DNA of 41,392 nucleotides from Bilophila wadsworthia ATCC 49260 (GCF_000701705.1 NZ_JNJP01000034.1:1-41392); one strand, 5' to 3'. Shown: positions 22,522 through 30,681, counted from the stretch's first letter. Numbers and translations are program-made. The notes: generated by a model not told the origin, from the letters alone.

Positions 22522-25500
22522 CGGAAGGCTCCGTACTTGGGGCGCTGCTCGAGAACAGGGAAGGGCGGATCCTTTCCAAAACGGTCAGAGCAGCTTCATA
22601 GTCATAATTGTCCACATGCATTTTCAGGGTGTGCAGTAAGGGATATTCGTCCGCATTGCAAATCACCAGCAGGCTGCCCAGGGCAATGCGGATGCGCCCG
22701 GGCGCGGCCTGGAGGAGGGCCTCGACCAGATCATTATAATAGGTGCCCAGTTTGGCGATGTCGAGTTTGGGTTTGGAGGCAATGGCCGAGGGGCCGTCCG
22801 CGGGTTTCGTTTCCTTGTCGGACGGGCACAGCTTCGCGGCGGCCTCAAGGACCTCGCCGAGGGCCTCTTCCAGCTCGGGGAGCAGTGCGGCGAGCGGCCT
22901 GCCCTGGAGCGTGGACAAGGCGGCATTGGGGTAGCCCTTGTCCAGTTGCGATTGCGCTTCCAGTTCCAGCGTGCGCGCCATATCCCGCAAATGCAGCGCT
23001 CCCAGATTGGCCGAAGCCCCCTTGAGGGCGTGCGCCCGTTCGCGGAGGGATTCCCAGTCATGGGTGCGGACGGCATGGCGGAAGAGGGCGGCATCCTGCG
23101 CGTGGTTTCTGGCGAAACTTTGCAGGATGGAGGGGTACTGCTGCGGCGACAGGCCTGTCTGGATCACGGTCTCGAGCGAGAAGCAGGGGGGCAGAAACGC
23201 CCATGATTCCGCATCGGGCACGGAAGGCCGCGCCGGACTTTCGGCCTGCGCTTCCGGAACCCGGTAGTACTCGGGGAGCAGGCTATGGATGGTGTCGAAG
23301 AGCAGCGCCTGTTTGAACGGTTTGGAAAGGTACGCGTCCATCCCCGCATCCAGACAGCGCTGCTTGTCGGATTGCATGGCATGGGCCGTGAGCGCGACGA
23401 CGGGCAGGACATAGCCGCGTTCCCGCATGATCTTGATGGTTTCGTAGCCGTCCATGTCCGGCATCTGGATATCGAGGAACATGAGGTCGAAAGCCTCGCG
23501 TTCCAGCAGGGCAAGGGCTTCGATGCCGTTGCCGGCCATCTTGAGCTGGGCGCGGGTTTCTTCGAGCAGTACGGACATGATCTCCTGATTGACGGGGTTG
23601 TCCTCGGCTACGAGGATGCGCACGGACGACAGATCCGGCGTGACCGGCGACTGCGCCGGGCGTGGCCCCCTGAAGCCCGCTTTTTTCCGATCAAACAGCT
23701 TGCGGAGGGTGGAGCGGACGCAGCGCACGGTGATGGCCGGGATGACCTCGACGGGATAGGGCTTGTCCTTGAATTCGGAGATGGCGAGGCCTTCCCTCGG
23801 GCCGCCCACAAGCACAAGCGGGACCGGGGCGGCGCAGCGCAGCTGCAGCTCCGCCGCAAGGCGCAGGGCCGGGGGGCAGTCCCCATCGCCGAGCAGGCGA
23901 TCGATGATGATGAGATCCGGCCTGAGCGGCTCCTTCCCCAGCGAGGCGAGGACGGAAAGCGGGCCCACCCTGCTGGCGATGTGGCTCTGGCACTGGATGC
24001 CGAGTGCCTCCAGCGTGCGGCGCATGACCCTGACGCCCGTATCCGACGAGCTGACCACGACCGCCTGCAGATCCATGAAGGTATTGCCGCCGAGCACTTC
24101 CACCTGTTCCTGAAGCGCCAGCCGTATGGAGAACGCGAACGTGCTTCCCTGCCCGACTTCCGATTCGACCCAGATTTCCCCGCCCATGTTTTCGACCATA
24201 TACCGGGCGATGCTCAGGCCGAGGCCCGTGCCGCCGTGCCGCCGGGTCAGCGAGGAGTCGGCCTGTTTGAACGGCTGGAACAGCTGCGGCAGCTGATCCG
24301 GGGCGATGCCGACACCGGTGTCGTGCACGAAGAACAGGAATTGCGCCTTATTCTGGTTTTCGGAAAGGTGGAGGTTGCCGCCGTGCCGGACCTGCAGGTG
24401 GATGCGCCCGCCCGGAGGCGTGAATTTGACGGCGTTGCCCATCAGGTTGGTCAGGATCTGCTGCAAGCGCCCCGCATCGCCGAGAAGCGCCAAAGGCGTG
24501 GAGGGATCGATGTCGATCAGGCATTCCAGCTCACGCGCCATGCTGCCGCGCATGGTCATATCGCAAACGCGCAGGATCACTTCATCAAGCATGAACGGGG
24601 CGGTGTCCGTGTCCATTTCGCCCGCTTCGATCTTGGAGAAGTCCAGCGTGTCGTTGACGATGTCGAGCAGGGCGTAGGACAGGTCCAGAATCGTGCGCTG
24701 ATGGTTGCGCGGCAGCGGGTTGTTTTTCAGGTAGGCTAATTCGGTAAAGGAAATGATGCCGTGCAGCGGCGTGCGGATTTCATGGCTGATGTTGGCGAGG
24801 AAACGGCTTTTGGCTTCCGTGGCGGCGTCGGCCGCCTTCATGGCCTGCTGGAGCTCGGTGTTGAGGCGCTGGAGATCCTCGGCCTTAGCGCTTTTTTCCA
24901 GTTCGGCGGCCAGCCGCTTGGTACGTTCCTCAACCTTGCGCCGGAGCTGGAAATTCCAGAAAATGATCAGCAGCAGGACGGACAGGACGACTTCAATGCC
25001 GAGCAGGCTGGTCCAGAATGTGCGCGGGGGAAGGTGGAGCGAAGGCTGGCGGCTGAGCCAGCGGTTGTTGATGAGTTCCCGCTCGGGAGGCTGGATCTGG
25101 TACAGGGCTTTGGAGAGGATGCTGTGCAGTTCGGGCCAGTCCGAGCGCACGCCGATGGACAGGCCGCTCTGGGCGGGGATGGTCGAGGTCGCCTGAAGCC
25201 GCAGATGCGTGTTGTCTTCCAGCTTGGGCAGGACGCTGGCCTTGTAGTCGACCAGCGCGTCGGAATGCCCGGACATGACCCGGAACAGCCCCTGCAGGGG
25301 ATTGCTGACAGGGTCCAGGATGATGTCGGGATAACGGCTTTCAAGGTAATTGTGCCAGTAATGCCTGTATACGACGGAAACCCGTTTCCCGGCGAGCTCC
25401 TTGAGGCTGGTGGCGTGCTGCGCGTTTTCATGGATCACGATGATGCCGGGGAGGGAAATATGGGGCCGGGTAAGGAGCAGGTTTGCGTCGACGGCAAGCG

Positions 25501-25906
25501 TCGGTTCCACCATGGCGAACAAATCCGTCCGCCACTGCTTGGCGTCTTCGAGCGCCGTTGTCCAGTTGGATTGCGGCTCTATGCGGAACTGGATCCCGAT
25601 GATGCGGGAAAGAAGCCGCAGATAGTCAAGGCTGATGCCCGCATAGGCGTTGAGCTGCTTGGAATCGGACAAAGGGATGAAGGCTGGGGTCATGCTTACG
25701 GTAATGACGGGGTGTTCATCTATCCATGTCTGTTCTTTGGGGGTGAACAGCTGAGGCATGGCCGTCATGGGCGAGAGCATACTGATGGACGATTCCAGCG
25801 ACGGGAGATAGCTGTCGTCCGGCGCGTCCTTCGTGACCAGCAGCACATGCCCTGTAAACAGGATGAATATGACGAGTATGGTGCCGAGGAAAACAAAAAT
25901 ACGCAT
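22508..25906 (-). CDS. BvgS-like hybrid sensor histidine kinase, 1132 aa
   Basis: The start at 25906 gives an N-terminal membrane helix (MRIFVFLGTILVIFILFTGH); an ATG at 25981 would add 25 residues. A periplasmic SBP_bac_3-type sensor lies at about 52-285, a second membrane helix at 298-318 and a coiled linker. Next come HisKA with H-box FLANISHEIRTP (His375), HATPase 470-600 (NAVKF, DTGVGI, GTGLGLSI), a degenerate receiver 612-738 (Asp669 kept, N-terminal acidic pair lost), and a good receiver 762-878 with Asp812. An Hpt domain follows at about 925-1000 with His959 (AHALKGAS), then about 100 residues of unknown role. This is a full phosphorelay ending in Hpt, which would pass phosphate to the adjacent sigma-54 regulator. 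The sensor may detect a small ligand related to the transporter's substrate. Confidence 0.93.
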   Translation of the reverse strand: MRIFVFLGTILVIFILFTGHVLLVTKDAPDDSYLPSLESSISMLSPMTAMPQLFTPKEQTWIDEHPVITVSMTPAFIPLSDSKQLNAYAGISLDYLRLLSRIIGIQFRIEPQSNWTTALEDAKQWRTDLFAMVEPTLAVDANLLLTRPHISLPGIIVIHENAQHATSLKELAGKRVSVVYRHYWHNYLESRYPDIILDPVSNPLQGLFRVMSGHSDALVDYKASVLPKLEDNTHLRLQATSTIPAQSGLSIGVRSDWPELHSILSKALYQIQPPERELINNRWLSRQPSLHLPPRTFWTSLLGIEVVLSVLLLIIFWNFQLRRKVEERTKRLAAELEKSAKAEDLQRLNTELQQAMKAADAATEAKSRFLANISHEIRTPLHGIISFTELAYLKNNPLPRNHQRTILDLSYALLDIVNDTLDFSKIEAGEMDTDTAPFMLDEVILRVCDMTMRGSMARELECLIDIDPSTPLALLGDAGRLQQILTNLMGNAVKFTPPGGRIHLQVRHGGNLHLSENQNKAQFLFFVHDTGVGIAPDQLPQLFQPFKQADSSLTRRHGGTGLGLSIARYMVENMGGEIWVESEVGQGSTFAFSIRLALQEQVEVLGGNTFMDLQAVVVSSSDTGVRVMRRTLEALGIQCQSHIASRVGPLSVLASLGKEPLRPDLIIIDRLLGDGDCPPALRLAAELQLRCAAPVPLVLVGGPREGLAISEFKDKPYPVEVIPAITVRCVRSTLRKLFDRKKAGFRGPRPAQSPVTPDLSSVRILVAEDNPVNQEIMSVLLEETRAQLKMAGNGIEALALLEREAFDLMFLDIQMPDMDGYETIKIMRERGYVLPVVALTAHAMQSDKQRCLDAGMDAYLSKPFKQALLFDTIHSLLPEYYRVPEAQAESPARPSVPDAESWAFLPPCFSLETVIQTGLSPQQYPSILQSFARNHAQDAALFRHAVRTHDWESLRERAHALKGASANLGALHLRDMARTLELEAQSQLDKGYPNAALSTLQGRPLAALLPELEEALGEVLEAAAKLCPSDKETKPADGPSAIASKPKLDIAKLGTYYNDLVEALLQAAPGRIRIALGSLLVICNADEYPLLHTLKMHVDNYDYEAALTVLERIRPSLFSSSAPSTEPSDAAQ

Positions 25907-26065
25907 AAACGTCTCGCAGAGAAAACGGCTCAGGAAGGAACACCAGTATGGCAGAGATGCGCTGTAAGGTCGAGAGGGCATCTTGTCGTTGCGCCTTCGG
26001 TTGACTATGGTGGCGGGGGAGCGTGTTTTCCCGAAGCCCGGCATAGCTATAAGAAGGATGAGACA

Positions 26066-26536
26066 ATGCGTATTGATGAAGTGAAGAGACAGCTTGAGGC
26101 TTTTGGCGTTCTTGACGGATACCGCGAGTTCGCCACGTCCAGCGCCACTGTTGAACTGGCGGCCGCCGCAGCCGGATGCGAACCCGGACGCATCGCCAAG
26201 ACGTTGTCGTTCAAGACGGCTGAAGGGCCTATTGTTATTGTGGTGATGGGTACGGCACGGATCGACAACCGGAAATTTAAGGATCAGTTTAAGGAAAAGG
26301 CGAAATTCCCGCAGGGAGAAGAAGTGGAATCGCTCATCGGACACCCCATCGGCGGTGTTTGCCCCTTTGCCGTAAACGAAGGTGTCCGGGTTTTTCTTGA
26401 CCTCAGCCTTAAGGCCTTCGATCCCGTCTATCCGGCAGCGGGGGCCCCGAACAATGCGGTATGCCTTTCGCTCGCCGATTTGGAACGTGTAACCGGCGGG
26501 ACATGGGTTGACGTCTGTAAGCAAGAGGCCGAGTAG
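26066..26536 (+). CDS. YbaK/EbsC-type aminoacyl-tRNA deacylase, 156 aa
   Basis: ATG at 26066 with AAGGA upstream. Whole length is the YbaK domain: ATSSATVELAAAAAGCEPGR, the catalytic-pocket lysine segment IAKTLSFK, the nucleic-acid-binding DNRKFKDQF, GHPIGGVCPFA and the closing PVYPAAGAPNNAVCLS. Such free-standing editing proteins hydrolyse mis-acylated tRNAs (Cys-tRNAPro or Ala-tRNAPro). The gene is divergent from the hybrid-kinase gene with 159 bases between and ends at a strong terminator, so it is probably a single-gene unit. Confidence 0.9.
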   Translation: MRIDEVKRQLEAFGVLDGYREFATSSATVELAAAAAGCEPGRIAKTLSFKTAEGPIVIVVMGTARIDNRKFKDQFKEKAKFPQGEEVESLIGHPIGGVCPFAVNEGVRVFLDLSLKAFDPVYPAAGAPNNAVCLSLADLERVTGGTWVDVCKQEAE

Positions 26537-26553
26537 GCGGCGTTGTTGGCAGG

Positions 26554-26607
26554 CCCTGCACACGAGAAAAGCCAATCCGTATGGATTGGCTTTTCTCGTG
26601 TGCAGGG
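26554..26607. terminator. Bidirectional terminator between ybaK-like and GAF-Fis genes
   Basis: A 25-base arm (26554-26578) is complementary to 26583-26607 around a 4-base loop. The internal AAAAG/CTTTT gives a U-tract to either side. The genes converge here. Confidence 0.85.
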
Positions 26608-26614
26608 TTGGGGC

Positions 26615-27403
26615 TTATTCGGTAAGCGTTTTGGGATCAATATTGTACTTGCGGATTTTGGACCACAGGGTGCTTGTGTTCAACCCAAGCAAGTTTGCGG
26701 CCCCGTCAGGCCCGGCAATTTTCCCGTTGGCCTTTGCGATGGCCATCTTGATATGGTCTATGATGATCGTGTCAAGCGTGGGGAAGGCATCTCCGCTTGA
26801 TGAAAGCTCATATTTCTCTTTGATGTTCTTGTTCGCTGAGGGATGTCTTTCCGCAATAAAAGAGTGCTTCAGCGCATTCATGTCGTTATAGAGGAGAATA
26901 CTGTTGAAGGTATCTATAAGCATCGGCTGTATGAATGAACAGATATCGATGGCTTCTTGTGAATATCTGTTCTTTCCGATGCTGTATATGGACATGTAAA
27001 TATGGATGCCTTCAAGGACATGATGTTTGAGAGGAATATAGATGCTGGAAGACTCTTCGTTGTTGAAAATACTGTTCCTGAATTCAGAAAATACGCAGGT
27101 TTCTTCACCCGTAAAGTTTTTTATGGAATGAACGTCCCCGGTAAAGAAATTATCTTCTATATACATGCGCCTGAGAGTGTCTTCCGGTATGGTAATTTGA
27201 TCTGGGAAGGGGTTCTTTGAATAGTCAGCATACTCAGCTACTTTGAAGATGGTATCTTTCTCAAAAAAAGAAATATATACGGCGGATACAGGCATGTATC
27301 GCTTAAAGAAGGAGGCCATTTTCTGCGTAAAGTCCGATATGCAGGAGGATTCAAAAACGGTCGAAAAAAAAACGGAAAAGAGTTCCTCAGACGTATGGTT
27401 CAT
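26615..27403 (-). CDS. GAF-like domain + Fis-type HTH regulator lacking AAA+, 262 aa
   Basis: Start 27403 with GAGGCGACC upstream. Residues 1-180 look like a GAF-type sensor (MASFFKRYMPVSAVYISFFE, SIYIPLKHHVLEGIHIYMSI). After a charged linker, residues about 215-255 form a Fis-type HTH (TIIIDHIKMAIAKANGKIAG, AANLLGLNTSTLWSKIRKY). This is the outline of an FhlA/NorR-type activator with the sigma-54 AAA+ module missing, so it cannot drive sigma-54 promoters itself. It may act as a repressor, co-activator or competitor at enhancer sites. Base composition is much more AT-rich than the neighbouring two-component genes, suggesting separate acquisition. Confidence 0.75.
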   Translation of the reverse strand: MNHTSEELFSVFFSTVFESSCISDFTQKMASFFKRYMPVSAVYISFFEKDTIFKVAEYADYSKNPFPDQITIPEDTLRRMYIEDNFFTGDVHSIKNFTGEETCVFSEFRNSIFNNEESSSIYIPLKHHVLEGIHIYMSIYSIGKNRYSQEAIDICSFIQPMLIDTFNSILLYNDMNALKHSFIAERHPSANKNIKEKYELSSSGDAFPTLDTIIIDHIKMAIAKANGKIAGPDGAANLLGLNTSTLWSKIRKYNIDPKTLTE

Positions 27404-28511
27404 GGTCGCCTCTTTGTCTTTTTATACTGTAGATGTATAAACTCGTATCTTAATAAAACGAAAAGAAAATTGCTTTTCAAATCTTTTTTGTATTCAATGA
27501 AGTGATTCCAGAAGTCTTTTTATATTAAACAAGGGAAAAGGATTGTCAAAACGTTAAATAAAACATGTATAGAACTAGGATTCTATATAAAGTGTCTTGT
27601 TGAAAATCGTATTGTTTTCATTGTATCTCTGTATAAGTATTGACGAAATACGTATTCCACAAAGGATGTTAATGATGATTGCCTTATCAAAGATGAAGGG
27701 CAAAACACAATGACAACTCTTTTAATTGAGTAATATCTGTCCATAAGATCGTTTTTCTAAAAATTGTTTTTTGATGACGGATCAGGAGTGTTCGTTTTGA
27801 ATAGGAGAACATGGCATGTTAGCAATTTCATTTGTATAGAAAAAGATTCTATATAGTAAACAGAGCACACAAATGTAGATGGTATAGTTGCAGTAAAAAA
27901 TTCTTAATATTACAGATTTATTGTTATATGTTAAGCAATAAAAAATTTGCTTTTGAATAATTCTTCTATTTTATAGATAATAATGTTAAATTTAAATCAT
28001 AAAATCTAATAATAGTATTTAGTATGCTAAAAATAGTATTGTTTATTTTTAAAAAATCATATTTAGCCTATTTACGTTGTAAATAAAAAATCATATTATA
28101 TTTCACCATGAAAAAAATGTAATGAATAGGAAAAAGTGTTGGACAGAGATGCAAATTGGGGATGCGTGAGAGGAATGATAAATGTAACGCCACGCGGCGC
28201 CGGTTCATGCGCAAAGAAGCATCACAGCCCTTTGGTGGGAGCCCGAGGAAATCACAAGAGCGGCCTGACAAGAAGGAGACAGGAGAAGATCTGATTCTGG
28301 GGGGCTAAAACGGAGCGAGTCACATTGTTTTTTATGTAATTATTTCACTGTTCAAGAAAAAACATACGGCAATGCTTGCCCCGTTAGCACAGTGATCTCA
28401 TGCCTGGAGTGCTTCATTTTATTCGGGCAACGTGCAGTAGGTCCTCTCCAATTCCTTTCAGTGTTGTGTTTTTGTATTAATATATTGATATTACAAGTAA
28501 AACAGATACTG
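27404..28511. other. AT-rich non-coding region before selC
   Basis: About 1.1 kb, very AT-rich (especially 27450-28130), with no convincing gene on either strand. A GC-richer islet at about 28130-28310 contains a 39-codon frame (28175-28294, preceded by GAGAGGA, beginning MINVTPRGAGSCAKKHH). It also holds several short inverted segments such as ATGC-GCAAAGAA-GCAT. I cannot assign it to a known RNA or protein. The leftward part should hold the promoter of the GAF-Fis gene. Confidence 0.5.
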
Positions 28512-28539
28512 TTGACGGAAGAACAGGATATGATATCCT
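28512..28539 (+). promoter_or_regulatory. Probable selC promoter
   Basis: TTGACG (28512-28517), 16-base spacer, TATCCT (28534-28539), about 22 bases before the tRNA 5' end. Confidence 0.45.
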
Positions 28540-28561
28540 CTTAAAAATAAGCGAACTTTAG

Positions 28562-28655
28562 GGAAACGTTTCGTCACCGGTGTGGCGCCCAGTCTTCAAA
28601 ACTGGTGGACGGTCGAAAGGTCGTTGGTAGGTTCGACTCCTATACGTTTCCGCCA
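28562..28655 (+). tRNA. selC: Selenocysteine tRNA (anticodon TCA)
   Basis: 94 bases including CCA. Long 8-bp acceptor GGAAACGT/ACGTTTCC, anticodon stem-loop CCAGT-CTTCAAA-ACTGG giving UCA (28596-28598), a long variable arm (GGACGGTCGAAAGGTCGTT) and T-arm GGTTCGACTCC. It decodes UGA as selenocysteine, so this organism makes selenoproteins; the formate dehydrogenases of this bacterial group are typical users. selC genes are frequent phage and island integration sites, and a prophage begins immediately downstream. Confidence 0.96.
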
Positions 28656-28670
28656 TCATTGAATAAAATA

Positions 28671-28704
28671 AAATCCGACTTCGTTAATGAAGTCGGATTT
28701 TTTT
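28671..28704 (+). terminator. selC terminator
   Basis: AAATCCGACTTC pairs with GAAGTCGGATTT around GTTAAT and is followed by TTTT, 15 bases after the tRNA. Confidence 0.85.
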
Positions 28705-28718
28705 CTTTGGTGGAACAT

Positions 28719-28738
28719 TTATCCCGCTCTTATCCCGC
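28719..28738. repeat. Two 9-bp direct repeats one helical turn apart
   Basis: TTATCCCGC at 28719-28727 and again at 28730-28738, an 11-base period. Short direct repeats on one face of the helix beside the putative attachment site resemble arm-type integrase or excisionase binding sites. Confidence 0.45.
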
Positions 28739-28777
28739 GAAGCCCGGTAAACTGAGGTGACGTGTGGTAATATGCTA

Positions 28778-29026
28778 TTAAACGTCTACAATAGACTTCC
28801 CCGGTTTCATCCTCTTCGCTAGCCATGAGACGAAATCTTCACGCGCATAGCAGACGTTTTTTCCTACCATGATAGAGGGTGGGCCGCTTCCTTCGGAACT
28901 CAGGTTGCAAAGAGAACGATAAGCGATGACGCCTGGAATAAGCTTGGGAACTTCCGTTCTACTAAAAAGAGGCGGGAGTTCCTTAGAGAGTTGCCGCACC
29001 ACCTTGTCAATTCTATTCGCTTCCAT
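28778..29026 (-). CDS. AlpA/excisionase-like DNA-binding protein, 82 aa
   Basis: Start 29026 with AAGGAG five bases upstream; it overlaps the preceding gene by 14 bases. Form: short basic start, LPPLFSRTEVPKLIPGVIAY (winged-helix turn), then PPSIMVGKNVCYAREDFVSW, the wing and third-helix pattern of AlpA/MerR-like excisionases. Such proteins bend attachment-site DNA to direct excision. It is the last gene of the leftward early operon and the one nearest selC, next to the 9-bp direct repeats, which fits an excisionase role. Confidence 0.6.
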   Translation of the reverse strand: MEANRIDKVVRQLSKELPPLFSRTEVPKLIPGVIAYRSLCNLSSEGSGPPSIMVGKNVCYAREDFVSWLAKRMKPGKSIVDV

Positions 29027-29303
29027 CTTCACTCCTTTTAAACGCCCATTGCAGGCGGCATTCTGTGCAGTTCGGGACGTCCCCGGTTTCATATCGGCAT
29101 AGGGTATGCTGTTTGTGGTATGGGCAGTCGGGGACGCTGGCCAGCTTCAACGCCATCCCTGCCAGCTTTGCAAGGGTTTCGGGGGTGGCCGTCCGGTTCC
29201 AGAGTTCCGAGGCGTCGACGGTGGGGTTGTGCTCAAGTCTGGCCACGCCCTTAATCCGTATCAGCCATGTCCGCACGCGGCGGGGAATTGGAAGCGTGAA
29301 CAT
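29013..29303 (-). CDS. Small Cys-rich phage protein, 96 aa
   Basis: Start 29303 with GGGGAGG upstream, overlapping the stop of the previous gene by one base (TGATG). The C-terminal third has four cysteines and a histidine (CPYHKQHTLCRYETG, NCTECRLQW), probably a zinc-binding knuckle. The N-terminal part is basic and helical (RRVRTWLIRIKG). Unknown function; part of the coupled leftward early operon. Confidence 0.6.
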   Translation of the reverse strand: MFTLPIPRRVRTWLIRIKGVARLEHNPTVDASELWNRTATPETLAKLAGMALKLASVPDCPYHKQHTLCRYETGDVPNCTECRLQWAFKRSEDGSE

Positions 29304-29497
29304 CAGAGCAGCCTCCCCTGTGGTGCCGGCTGGCGGTTTTTGATCCACCCGAAAGTCTTTTGCAGTTCGTCATCCACCCGTTTTTCGATCTCCCTTGCTT
29401 TCTTCAAATAGGCCTTGTCCCGCGTATCGAAGTAGAGCTTTTGGGCTTCGCGCATATCACGGACGAGGCAGGTAAATTCAGAGATCTTTTCAGCCAT
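29303..29497 (-). CDS. Small helical phage protein, 64 aa
   Basis: Starts MAEKISEFTCLVRDMREAQK with GAGGTGAACA before ATG. It is almost wholly charged and helical (YFDTRDKAYLKKAREIEKRV). No family recognised with certainty. It is coupled to the next gene by a TGATG overlap and its start lies within the upstream membrane-protein frame. Confidence 0.6.
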   Translation of the reverse strand: MAEKISEFTCLVRDMREAQKLYFDTRDKAYLKKAREIEKRVDDELQKTFGWIKNRQPAPQGRLL

Positions 29498-29703
29498 TGT
29501 TCACCTCGATTTTTCCGCCGTTGATGGTGGTCGGGATAGGCCTCCTGTCGGCGGTCTATCCGGCGGGTGAGTGCCTTTTCACGGAGCGCCCGCCGCAGCC
29601 GGACGGCTTCAATGGCAATCAGCCCGACGATGAAAAGGGTTGCGGCCCCGCCGAGCGTCAGCGCGAGGAAGCGGAGCCAGTGCCATGCCCATGTCCACGT
29701 CAT
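29404..29703 (-). CDS. Small phage membrane protein, 99 aa (C-terminus uncertain)
   Basis: Start 29703 overlaps the preceding gene by four bases (ATGA). The N-terminal part is one strong membrane helix after a Trp-rich start (LRFLALTLGGAATLFIVGLI), then a basic cytoplasmic tail. The last ~30 codons overlap the 64-aa gene at 29303-29497 by 94 bases in another frame, which is unusual. A sequencing or evolutionary frameshift near 29490 would shorten it. Confidence 0.45.
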   Translation of the reverse strand: MTWTWAWHWLRFLALTLGGAATLFIVGLIAIEAVRLRRALREKALTRRIDRRQEAYPDHHQRRKNRGEQWLKRSLNLPASSVICAKPKSSTSIRGTRPI

Positions 29704-29864
29704 CGGTTTGCCCCCCTGCGGAAGCGGCAGAAAGGGCACTCGCGCAGGCTGTGGACGGTGCCGCACCGGGGGCAGGGTTCTTTCTTGAAGTTCCCGGCCA
29801 GTGGTGCTGTTTTGCAGGAGCCGTTGATCTGGGCGAAGTTTTTTTCTTTGGTCTGCTGTTTCAT
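29700..29864 (-). CDS. Small zinc-ribbon phage protein, 54 aa
   Basis: Begins MKQQTKEKNFAQINGSCK, with a C-terminal CPRCGTVHSLRECPFCRFRR giving two CxxC knuckles, and ends with a basic tail. AAGGTG precedes the ATG. It overlaps both neighbours by four bases (ATGA), showing tight translational coupling. Probable zinc-binding or nucleic-acid-binding accessory protein of the early operon. Confidence 0.65.
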   Translation of the reverse strand: MKQQTKEKNFAQINGSCKTAPLAGNFKKEPCPRCGTVHSLRECPFCRFRRGANR

Positions 29865-30106
29865 TTCTGCACCTTATTTATCCTCTTCCGTTCCATGAGC
29901 TTCTTGACCGGGACGCTTCCCGACCAGCCGTAGCCGTAGACGTTCACATAGAGGGTTTCGCGGCCCTGCCCGTAATCTTTGGAGTATGGAAACGTTGCGA
30001 CGGTCACGCTGATAAGCTGACGTTCGCCGCCGATTTTCGCCCGGTAGTAGAAACGCTGGCCGGGGAAAATTTCTTCCAAAACAGGACATTTTGGTCTGCC
30101 GTTCAT
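29861..30106 (-). CDS. Phage early protein, 81 aa, beta-rich
   Basis: Begins MNGRPKCPVLEEIFPGQRFY and ends KRINKVQK. Predicted mainly beta (ISVTVATFPYS, ETLYVNVYGYGW), a small soluble domain. No family recognised. Starts 6 bases after the previous gene and overlaps the next by four bases. Confidence 0.6.
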   Translation of the reverse strand: MNGRPKCPVLEEIFPGQRFYYRAKIGGERQLISVTVATFPYSKDYGQGRETLYVNVYGYGWSGSVPVKKLMERKRINKVQK

Positions 30107-30112
30107 GTTTCA

Positions 30113-30277
30113 TCACGCCCATTTTTCGAGAAGTTCCGCCATCTTGCCGCCGGGACACTGGCTTTTGATCCAGTACATGACCTCGGCAAATTCCCTGCGG
30201 TTGAAGATGAGGGAAAAGCGCCGATCCCCGGTGTTGACACTCTGCCGAGCCTGTGAGTAAGGTCTTTGTGCATCCAT
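30113..30277 (-). CDS. Small phage early protein, 54 aa
   Basis: The start at 30277 is preferred because AGAGGA lies five bases upstream; the frame is open further upstream from a GTG. Contains RRFSLIFNRREFAEVMYWIK, basic and helical. Unknown function; first well-supported gene of the leftward early operon. Confidence 0.55.
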   Translation of the reverse strand: MDAQRPYSQARQSVNTGDRRFSLIFNRREFAEVMYWIKSQCPGGKMAELLEKWA

Positions 30278-30581
30278 GAGTGTCCTCTCTTGGATGTTTG
30301 CCCTCAGCGCTGTTGCTCCAGCGCCGGGGGCGTTTTGTTTTTTGACGGGGCGGCGGGATTGACTGTCTGCGCCTTTGCTACGCAGCCCGCCGCCCGGGAG
30401 AGCCCGATTGCTTGGCAACGCCTGTCGTTGCCAACGCACCCTAACGTTTATCGGTCGTCCCTCCCGGCGATCCTCGGAACCCCGGCGACCGCCGCCGGGA
30501 GGACAGGCACATCATTGTCCATTGTGTTCATCAAGGATCGCCGGGAATGGCGTTTTTTGTGGTGTTACTTGTCGTGTGTGA
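30278..30581 (-). other. Leader of the leftward early operon
   Basis: Between the promoter (30582-30610) and the first good gene. It holds a 27-codon frame (30531-30448, beginning MNTMDNDVPVLPAAVAGVP), a perfect stem TTGGCAACG-CCTGT-CGTTGCCAA (30412-30434), and a GC-rich pairing of CTCCCGGCG (30461) with CGCCGGGAG (30493). The stems could be antitermination or regulatory structures. Confidence 0.4.
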
Positions 30582-30610
30582 ATAATTACAAAAGTAAACA
30601 TTTATGTCAA
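30582..30610 (-). promoter_or_regulatory. Early-left phage promoter with repressor operator
   Basis: Minus strand TTGACA (30605-30610), 17-base spacer, AATTAT (30582-30587). The spacer and -10 contain TTACTTTTGTAATTA (plus 30583-30597), an identical 15-mer to the one in the Cro-side promoter at 31976-31990, in the same position relative to -35 and -10. The core TTACaaaaGTAA is a dyad, as expected for a dimeric repressor. Confidence 0.65.
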
Positions 30611-30618
30611 TGAAAATG

Positions 30619-30647
30619 TTGCTAAAAGTAAACAGTCAGCATAAAAT
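30619..30647 (+). promoter_or_regulatory. Possible rightward promoter with a half operator
   Basis: TTGCTA (30619-30624), 17-base spacer, TAAAAT (30642-30647). TGCTAAAAGTAA (30620-30631) keeps one half of the operator dyad. It could drive the 98-aa gene at 30722. Confidence 0.4.
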
Positions 30648-30681
30648 TTTTTAGCTGAAGGAGATATTCGTAATTTGAACA

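Noticed and set aside
23285..26065. Long plus-strand frames opposite the hybrid kinase, one fused in frame to the YbaK-type gene
   Set aside because: The kinase domains on the minus strand are unmistakable. The YbaK homology begins exactly at the ATG at 26066 with its own ribosome site.
25907..26575. N-terminal extension of the kinase frame up to 26575
   Set aside because: It would overlap the YbaK-type gene antisense, has no signal-like or domain features, and the membrane helix marks the start near 25906.
28130..28310. Known riboswitch class in the GC-rich islet (c-di-GMP, cobalamin and Moco types considered)
   Set aside because: Isolated words such as GCGCAAAG resemble parts of these motifs, but no full consensus core could be laid out.
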